This document shows positions 57,230-64,000 of a stretch of DNA of 64,000 nucleotides, piece by piece. The stretch covers positions 11,625,001-11,689,000 of the forward strand of contig JAVHKY010000004.1 in the NCBI GenBank assembly GCA_035079385.1, written 5' to 3'. The stretch comes from Aspidiotus rigidus (Eukaryota > Arthropoda > Insecta > Hemiptera > Diaspididae). Made by a program: the position numbers and the translations under genes. How positions within the stretch are numbered: the stretch's first letter is position 1; each line of letters begins with the position of its first letter. A model generated the notes under the pieces. It was not told the origin of the DNA. It worked only from the letters and a program-made list of their open reading frames with translations, and made no database searches.

Positions 57230-58406
57230 TTATTAATTATTATTATTACGCCGGGTGTACTCGCGACTTTCTGAAACACCCGCGGGGTGAGGACTTAGAA
57301 AATTTTCTAATTATTAATTATATTAATTATTTAATTATTTATTTATTTATTTAATTATTTAATTATTCAATTATCTTTGTCTTTTTCAATCTAAAACATC
57401 AATTAAGAATGATAATCATTCGCGAATTAGGAACTTGAAACGTCTACTATCTGGGAAAGATGAAAATCCGTCATTTGAACGAGAAAAATCTCGAGGAACG
57501 CCTAACCATTGTCTTTGAAGACGAAAAATGAAAAAAAAACTCGAATTTCAACTCGTCATCACGAATTTTGAATAAACTTGTCTCCTTCTGAAATGATTTT
57601 ACCCAACTGAATTTTTCCTTAAAACCCTTCCAGACTGCGGTTTGGCGAAATGAGAGAGAATGACGAAAAATTCGACGAACAAAAGATAGGCCTAACCACA
57701 CCCAAAAATTCTTCGAAAAGACACGTAATACACTTGTACATAGCTCTCTCGCGTACGGAAAAAACTCGAATTTCAACTCGTCACCAACTTACCTACTGCA
57801 ATTTGATTAATTCCATTTTACAATATTGAACGTTTCAACGAATAGAAAAAGACGAAAAATTCGAATGAAAAATAGGCTCACAGCTATCACAGTGAAAAAC
57901 GCCTAACCACACCCAAAAATTCTCTTCGTCGATAGAACGCATCATCTTCCTTCGTCTCTTTTGAACGAAAAAATCTCAAATCCAACTCGACTCGAATGTT
58001 TTCCTTACCCTTTAGACTGCAGTTTGACGAAATAATGAGAAAAATTATGACTTACTTTCTGGAATCGGAGTTCTCCTAATTCAGTATCTTTCTTGGCGAG
58101 TTCGGATTTGTGATCAGCATCCTTCTTGTCGAGCTCGGATTTGTGATCAGTATCCTTCTTGGCGAGTTTCTTAGCCAATCGTATCTCAGATGACGTAGCA
58201 TTCTTAATTCCATCCAATTCAAGTAGTATTTTAGCTTCCTGGGGCCAGAAAAAGTAAAATCAGTTAGACCGAGGTACATAAACTTTTAATGACATAGGAA
58301 TTTCATTAGTATTTCTACTTACCTTACTTAGATCAGCGGGATAGCAAATGGAATAATCTATCAATAAGGAACATGAGAATACAAACAATAACATGACAGA
58401 ACTCAT
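55687..58406 (-). CDS. Secreted coiled-coil protein of unknown family, three exons
   Basis: Exons at 58323-58406, 58056-58238 and 55687-56232 join in phase 0 with GTAAGT donors (both) and CCCCAG and TTACAG acceptors, giving about 270 residues. Exon 1 encodes a typical signal peptide (MSSVMLLFVFSCSLLIDYSI, then CYPADLSK). Exon 2 is a charged helix with an 11-residue repeat: KKDTDHKSEL, KKDADHKSEL, KKDTELGEL. Exon 3 is a helical lysine-rich domain (VVRFIRVNLANYISTRC, KKADHKIAMACAYLNYQL) with two Cys and ends KVKLMKKL. I recognise no family. The small first exon with the signal and a fast-looking repeat exon is a layout seen in insect secreted effectors; that role is only a hypothesis. Confidence 0.7.
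56233..58055. other. Large intron of the secreted-protein gene
   Basis: It holds a (TGCG)n run at about 56546-56570 and a stretch rich in CTAGCTTAGTA / TACTAG motifs (56568-56720). There are three copies of a GGGGGCGAACGAGCGGA block (56728, 56828, 56955) and TTTA microsatellites at 57165-57235 and 57300-57370. From about 57475 to 58010 two diverged copies of a roughly 260-bp unit contain GCCTAACCACACCCAAAAAT. The frame at 57471-57776 belongs to that repeat and is not called as a gene. Confidence 0.6.
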
Positions 58407-58769
58407 TTTGTATAAGAAAAGTTCTTTCTGTCCATGAATACATTTACGCATTGCGAGGTGTAAAATGCACTCTATTTCTGGTCATGAAGAATCTCATTGA
58501 AATATCAAGATTTGCCTATAGAGATAATTTGGTAGTCAGATATTTTCTTCAAATTTCAATTACATGATAGCATTCCCGCTGAAGCTTTTCTGATTAAGCT
58601 ATATTACGTAGCGTGGATTTAATCAGCATGACTGATATCAGAAAGAAAGAGAGGACAAAATTAAAATTGATTTTTTTCTTATTTTTTCATTCGTGTCTCA
58701 TACTTTTCTTAGGTTTTTGTTTATAACTTTTGACAACGACTAGATTTGTAGAGATTTCATTCTAAGGGC

Positions 58770-58970
58770 TTACACATCTCTATACACATTGGTGTCATTC
58801 AAATTCAGATTTTTTATGGAGAGAACATTATCAAGGTTGAGACGGACTCGTTCACTAAATTCTACCATTTCATTTTCCCCCTTATACCAAGTCTTATAAT
58901 CTGGAAATAGTTGGTCATCATAGACACATTTAAAAATGATATTGGAACTCTCCTCTGCTACTAAAGTCAT
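58770..58970 (-). pseudogene. Ig-like domain fragment
   Basis: The minus-strand frame reads MTLVAEESSNIIFKCVYDD, then DYKTWYKGE, then NVLSIKNLNLNDTNVYRDV. This is an immunoglobulin-like fold pattern: the first Cys, the core Trp, the L-x-I strand and the D-x-x-x-Y block are present, but the second Cys (expected two residues after Tyr) is replaced by Asp, and a stop follows. No joining exon was found. Most likely a broken exon; an exon spliced before the stop is the alternative. Confidence 0.45.
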
Positions 58971-59339
58971 GAATTCTTTTCTCTCTTTTCAACTCACTGG
59001 ACTCTCCTTTTCGGAACGTCTGTATACAATAAGAATTTCGCCACAATTTTTTTCTCTTTTCAACACACAGCGAAACGTTATAATTCCTTCTCTCTCTTAC
59101 TAACGCTGTCGTATAAGTACTCCTACAAAGAACGTGCGTGCGTATGTATGTTACGCCGAATTCGAGCAATCGCACAATGCGCGCAGTCATCAACCATTTT
59201 GCTGACAGCACGCATCACAAAAATTTTTTGCCGACTTGCGCGTACTCAATTACCCGAGATATCAATACAAAAATGAAATTGTTGGAGCTCCTATCATTTT
59301 AATCTTCACTCTTCCATATTAAGTTTGTGGCGACTGGCA

Positions 59340-59640
59340 TATTCACCAAAGACGCCCGAATGATTGCAAGCGCGCGAATGATTCATGCTGATTGCGGTAC
59401 AAAAAAAGGCGCGAACCCAAACTACCCGAATGAGTAATATGAAGGTGGAGCGCGCGAAATGTTTGCCCGCGAAATAATTGCTCTAAAGGAACGACATTTG
59501 AAGCAAGCAAATGATTCATGCTGATTACAGTACAAAAAAAGGCGCGAACGTGAATTACCCGAATGAGAGATATAAAAAACCCAAGAATGATTCACGTTGA
59601 TTTAGGTAGGAAAAAGGCGCGATTCACTTGTATCATTCTA
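59340..59640. repeat. Three diverged tandem units
   Basis: The unit contains CGAATGATTCATGCTGATT, then a GTACAAAAAAAGGCGCGAAC-type block, then TACCCGAATGAG. Copies start near 59375, 59508 and 59582, the last shortened. Noncoding. Confidence 0.6.
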
Positions 59641-60055
59641 CCCACATGGAACGTTACCATGTAAAGTATACGCGGATTTTGTCGATTTTGCGCAACTTTG
59701 ATCGACGATTTCTTAGCGAAAAAATCGTCGGGGCGGGTAGAAGTATATATTTTTAGAATCGTCTCGACGAATAGAATTGTTTACATATGTTATGGTTAAT
59801 CTGGGTATTCGGTTAATGTGGGTTTTTCGTTATCGCTGCGCGTGTTTTCGGTCGCGTCCGGCGTGGTAGCGTTTTACGGCGAGAGTGTGCGCTTGCAGGC
59901 ACCGTTCAAAGTAGCGCCGCCGTACACCGCTCGGCCACGAGGCGTTGCTTGCTAATACGATGTATTTTGTACATGACAACTCACGTGTGTACTTTGTCTT
60001 TGTATGTCTTTTCATATTTCTCTTCTTGTACTTAGTACCTACTGTAATTTAATTT
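59641..60055. other. CpG-rich noncoding segment
   Basis: The stretch at about 59820-59960 is much richer in G, C and CpG than its surroundings. A small inverted repeat (ATCGACGATTT... / AAAAATCGTCGGGG) lies at 59700-59735. The minus-strand frame 59830-60015 has no domain. It could be a promoter region or the end of an unrecognised element. Confidence 0.35.
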
Positions 60056-60412
60056 TTTTATTTATTTATGGTTTCTCCCTGAGTCTAATTTAAATGTTAA
60101 TTCCATCAATTTATAATGGTTTCTTCCTTAGGCTAATTCAAATTTTGACTCTATCAATTTTTCATGGTTTCTTTCTCAGTCTAATTGGAACATATTTATT
60201 GCATGAATTTTTTTATGGTTTGTCCCTCGGTCTAACTCAAATTAATGTTGATTCTATCGATCTATTTATGGTTTCTCCCTCAGTCTAATTCAAATGTTGA
60301 TTTCATCAATTTTTTATGGTTTCTTCCTTAGTCTAAATCAAATTTTGAATCTATCAATAACTCAAATTAATGTTGATTCTATCGATCTATTTATAGGTTC
60401 TTCCAAAGTCGT
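60056..60412 (+). repeat. Minisatellite of about 60 bp
   Basis: Five to six degenerate units of the form TTATGGTTTCTCCCTCAGTC + TAATTCAAATGTTGATT + CTATCAATTT. It ends with a partial direct repeat of AACTCAAATTAATGTTGATT. No coding capacity. Confidence 0.75.
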
Positions 60413-61740
60413 AATTTAAAGATAAAAATTAAAAATTTTGATCAAAAAAATTGTATTAATTTTCTACATAATTCTGAATAAAAAAAAATTTCATCCTCCC
60501 CAAAAAAGTGAGGATCTTGAGCGGGGCTCGAACCAGGGTAAAAAGGAGAAAAGTCGTAATTTTAAAGGAAACATACGGCCAGCAACGCTTACGCGTATGT
60601 ACGCGTGCTTCAGCGTTGTAATTGCCGCGCTTATGTACTTTAACCAAATACTCACTGTAACCATGACACTTATAATATATAAGGAATTTGAAGATAGTGT
60701 GCTCAGTCACCGTAACCTAAAAATACATTACAATCTAATTTCCTTGAAAAATTCCTGATATATGCGACAGTAATACAAAGTATACATAAATTCCGAGAAG
60801 CATTTTCCACAAATATTTGATGTAGGTAGTCAGATTTAGGATAACAATCTACATTTTTCAAAACACTTCATGAAAGTGAATACATCCAATTAGGACATAA
60901 CTGCAAATCGGTTCTTGTAAAATATAGCCTGATTGCCTTTCCACACCTACATACTATCACTTGGACCATACCAATTATCTCATTCTTCAGATTGTTGATA
61001 TGTAGATACCTACGTCAGTTCTATTTTTTTACGGCAGACACGAGTATAAGATCTGATACTAAAAAAAAAAAAAGTTTGTTTTCTGTTTCATGAATTCACA
61101 TCATTCATTTTAACAAACCTTCATCACATTTTGTTATCAAACATCATCCATTTCATAGTCAGAACACACGTAGCCTACTAATATTTTATGTAGGCTTACA
61201 ATGTCTTACCAAAACTCTGAAGAATGATATTTGTGAAAAAGTACGGTGGCCAATTTATCATATTCCAAAACTTTGGAACGTGTGCGATCAGCGATGTAAC
61301 TCTGCTGATTTTCTAAGGCATTGATATTTGAAACCAACTTTGTAGGCTAGCTTGACTTCTTCTCGCAATTACAGACCAAGAAAAAAAGTGTTAATTCCGA
61401 AGTTTCTCAATAAAACTTGAACCAATGTGATATTTCAGAAGTTCTTTGAACAATCGTCAATCAACAAATGCTATCATAACAATAATGAAAGTTCTTGAAC
61501 AAACAATGAAGAAACGCTATTATAATTACAATCACGGTGTTTACAATGAAGGCAAACTTACCTGATTCAGATGTTGAAGTTACATCTTATGTCCAGAATG
61601 CAAGACTGGAATTCTCGATCAAATTTAAATTACAACAAATTTCAAAACTGCTCTTGTACTAAGCTTGAACTTATGTAGAATCATCAGTAAGCACTAATCA
61701 CACCAAAATCAAAAATCACACAATCAACATTCAACCTTGA
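60413..61740. other. Intergenic region, nothing recognised
   Basis: A GGTTCGAGCCCCGC string on minus (60521-60538) resembles a Pol III B box, but I see no matching A box. The inverted relative of the 55383 repeat is at 60680-60712. No gene recognised. Confidence 0.4.
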
Positions 61741-62303
61741 AGAAAGAATGATACTAAGGCACTGTAGTAGGATAGGTATGCTGGACTGATAACACAGAGA
61801 CGACTTTTAGGCTATAAGGCTTAGACCATACAAGGTAGGAATACGGCTTGTGTAGCGTCACGCGACAGTGAATGTAACCGATGGGTACCAACGACACTTG
61901 TCAGTTCCGCGATGTTACGTGAAACATGTTTGTACACATGTTTGTACCGTACCTTATAAGACCATGTTGCGAACTGACGCGGACGCGAACGCTCACTGAG
62001 GGTTTGTGTTATCAGTGTGCATTTATGCAACATTACAATTTGAAGTTTTCTTTTTCAAATATCTTCTTAAAAGGAATTTCTACAAAAAAATCTTAAGAAT
62101 GAAAGTTGTAGAGATTAAAATTTTCTTTAATTTGTGACCACTCTCAAATATCTACTTTGTAGAAAATATTTTCTGATTTTTATCCATAAACAAATACATT
62201 CGACGGAGCTCGGAGCTCGCAGTGAGCGTTCGCGACATCGCCTTATAACCTAAACGTCCCTAAACGTCGGCTCCGTGTTATCAGTCCAGCATACCTATCC
62301 TAC
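61741..62303. mobile_element. MITE with TTATAAGRC...GCCTTATAA ends inside an inverted repeat
   Basis: TAGGATAGGTATGCTGGACT at 61768 is mirrored at 62284-62303. Inside lies an element from about 61952 (TTATAAGACCATGTTGCGAA) to about 62250 (TTCGCGACATCGCCTTATAA) with GCGAACGCTCACTG and its complement near the ends. A second copy of the same family occupies 62304-62978. Noncoding. Confidence 0.65.
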
Positions 62304-62978
62304 TATAAGGCAATGTCCCAAACCGACGCAAACGCTCACCAACGCTCACCCGCAAACGCTCACCGAGGGTTTGTGTTATCAGTGTGCATTTATGCAACAT
62401 TACAATTGGGATGTTAACCTATGTTTGGTAGTGCTAGAATCACCTTCCTCTCTCGCCGCACTTGCTTAAATTTCTGGGTGAAGATTTTACGCTCAATGTA
62501 TTTGGCCATGAGATTCCAGATGAGATTTTCAATTAGTTGTAGGTGACTCAACACTTCATTATTAGGATTACTTCTTTCAGTTATTGATTCTCTTGAAGTG
62601 TTTAAACGAATTATAGAAGATAATTTTTCGATAATACAAATTGTAATCATTCAAATTGTGTTTGAAAATTGCAAATTCCGCATCATGGAGCATGGTACAT
62701 TAAAATAACCCCTTCCCCCCGCATCTTCAAACACGGCTACCAACTTACGCAACTTAGGTTAACATCCCAATTTGAAGTTTTCTTTTTTAAATATCTCTTA
62801 AAAGGAATTTCTACAAAAAAAATCATAAGAATGAAAGTTGTAGAGATTAAAATTTTCTTTAATTTGTGACCACTCTCAAATATCTACTTACTTTGTTGGA
62901 AATATTTTCTGATTTTCATCCATAAACAAATACATTGGACAGAGCTCTCAGTGAGCGTTCGCGACATCGCCTTATAGT
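62304..62978. mobile_element. Second MITE of the same family, interrupted by another MITE
   Basis: It begins TATAAGGCAATGTCCCAAAC and ends TTCGCGACATCGCCTTATA, and its body (GTGTGCATTTATGCAACATT, then AATTTCTACAAAAAAA) matches 61980-62240. The body is split at 62408 by the element described next. Confidence 0.75.
62408..62768. mobile_element. Nested MITE with GGGATGTTAACCTA ends and AATT duplication
   Basis: The left end GGGATGTTAACCTATGTT and the right end, inverted, GGGATGTTAACCTAAGTT form an 18-bp terminal inverted repeat with one mismatch. AATT occurs at 62404-62407 and 62769-62772, while the uninterrupted sister copy has a single AATT (ACAATTTGAAG near 62034), which proves the empty site. 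It is 361 bp with no clear product. The superfamily is not assigned. Confidence 0.85.
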
Positions 62979-63392
62979 GCCTTAATGATGCCTCCAAGCG
63001 TTTCGACGTGTGGGTCGGTGATCGACTGACAGGTCTCCCGAACGTCAACACGTCAACGAATATTCCCGAAATGCCGACAGACAACCTTCTTGCAGTGCCG
63101 ACGTTTTTCGTGTTTTATTATTATGGAATAGCCGTCTTTCATAATTATGACCCAATGAACGCTGATCTTGTGTCGACCACCGCAAACAAAGCTGCGTTCT
63201 TTTATTATAAGAGATTCGACATTTCTTGAATTGCTGAGCTAAAATAAGCGGCAACAACGTTGGTGGAATCTACACGATAATTACAGAATTACGCGTACAA
63301 TAAGTTTACGTCTCGGATTTGCGGAGTGATGACAAGTGCAAAAGGTGTAGTTGGTTCTGCTGTCGGTGATGGTAATTCGCAAACTGAAATCC
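62979..63392. other. Intergenic region, nothing recognised
   Basis: Frames on both strands at 62884-63257 have no domain and overlap each other. No repeat or RNA gene seen. Confidence 0.35.
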
Positions 63393-64000
63393 CGCAAACT
63401 AGCTTGGCTTAGGCTAAAGGTTGTGGTGCCAGAGAGGAAAGGTTACAATTTAGGTCACCCCTTCCACACTTACGCCTTCTCTAGATACCCAGGAATAGTT
63501 TTTAGTAATAATCCTCGAGCCTATGACGTTATTAAGATAGTTCCGATGTATGTCAAGGTCAATTGAGGATTAGAGGCGTGACAACGATAGAAGGCTATGC
63601 CTCCCACCTCTCCTGCATTAGCCTTCTATGTTTGGGCCAACGAATTAGACTTACGGCTTACAAAGCTTGGCTTAAACTGAAACTTGTGCTGCCAGAGAGA
63701 AAAGATTACAACTTAGCTTACCCCATCCCCTAATGCCTCGACTGGATCTCTCTGAATAGCTTTTATTAATAATGCCCGAGCCAATGGCGTTATCAGAGTA
63801 GTCCCTAAATGGACTAAGGTCAACTAGGGACCTGAGAGTGGTACTGAAAGAAGGCTTTGTCTCTCTCCCCGATCACACTAGCCTAATATGCTTAAGCTAA
63901 CATGTAGGAAGGTACGTAAGGCCAAAGAAAGTTGGTGGCTCTTGGAAAAATGCGAGGAAATTGAGGACCTTCAAAAGAAGCATGACTCTTTCAACGTACA
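63393..64000 (+). repeat. Near-exact duplicate of 46465-47072
   Basis: The 608 bp match at a constant offset of 16928 with no gap; I noticed two substitutions (ACCCAGG for ACCCTGG near 63490 and CTGAAAC for CTAAAAC near 63679). The duplicate includes two of the 240-bp units and the first part of the RTE-type LINE ([16 protein letters not shown]), and runs past the window end. Confidence 0.92.

Noticed and set aside
57471..57776. 101-codon minus frame in the intron of the secreted-protein gene
   Set aside because: Part of a diverged repeated unit (second copy about 57780-58020), no domain, and not needed for the in-phase splice between exons 2 and 3.
59830..60015. Minus-strand 61-codon frame in the CpG-rich segment
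   Set aside because: No domain, no splice context; open probably because of base composition.
60521..60538. Pol III B-box-like GGTTCGAGCCCCGC on minus
   Set aside because: No box A at the right distance and no cloverleaf or A-tail; not enough for a tRNA or SINE call.

Overview
This window is eukaryotic and most likely from an insect; a sap-feeding hemipteran is only a guess. It is AT-rich, its genes are split by GT-AG introns, and coding density is low. Transposable elements are abundant and nested, and they fall into characteristic arthropod families: hAT, RTE-type and I-like LINEs, a Penelope-like element, MITEs and a tRNA-derived SINE. No bacterial operon, CRISPR array or rRNA gene is visible.

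Host genes I can support:
(1) A STE24/ZMPSTE24-type CAAX prenyl protease on + (17.4-23.9 kb, five exons seen, first coding exon missing).
(2) An intronless BTB-BACK-Kelch protein on - (28.4-30.05 kb).
(3) A RASEF-like large Rab GTPase on - (42.4-51.8 kb): EF-hand exon, coiled-coil exons, then a complete Rab domain, with the last exon not found.
(4) A three-exon gene on - (55.7-58.4 kb) for an unrecognised protein of about 270 residues with a signal peptide.
(5) Fragments: an OTU-domain exon (7.8-8.3 kb), an Ig-like segment (58.8-59.0 kb) and a small CxxC-rich reading frame pair (54.4-54.65 kb).

Mobile DNA fills the rest. At 8.36-11.27 kb lies a 5'-truncated LINE with reverse transcriptase, RNase H and a Cys/His tail, broken by two frameshifts and a stop. 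From 13.6 to 16.4 kb there is an array of a roughly 46-bp repeat whose orientation flips at a short GC-rich module. Pieces of that composite repeat recur at 2.4, 7.1, 19.6-21.8, 22.5 and 25.2-27.5 kb, partly as large inverted arms that flank the last two STE24 exons. A Penelope-like fragment with a hammerhead-ribozyme-like core sits in the big STE24 intron. At 30.87-40.46 kb are two nearly identical complete hAT transposons, head to tail, 2 bp apart, each with a transposase that looks intact after splicing and an upstream overlapping reading frame. The large RASEF intron holds an RTE-type LINE interrupted by a hAT-like element full of roughly 150-bp tandem repeats. From 61.7 to 63.0 kb is a nest of MITEs, and 63.39-64.0 kb repeats 46.47-47.07 kb almost exactly.

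Splice junctions were read by eye from GT/AG signals and frame continuity. Family names come from recognised motifs, not database searches.
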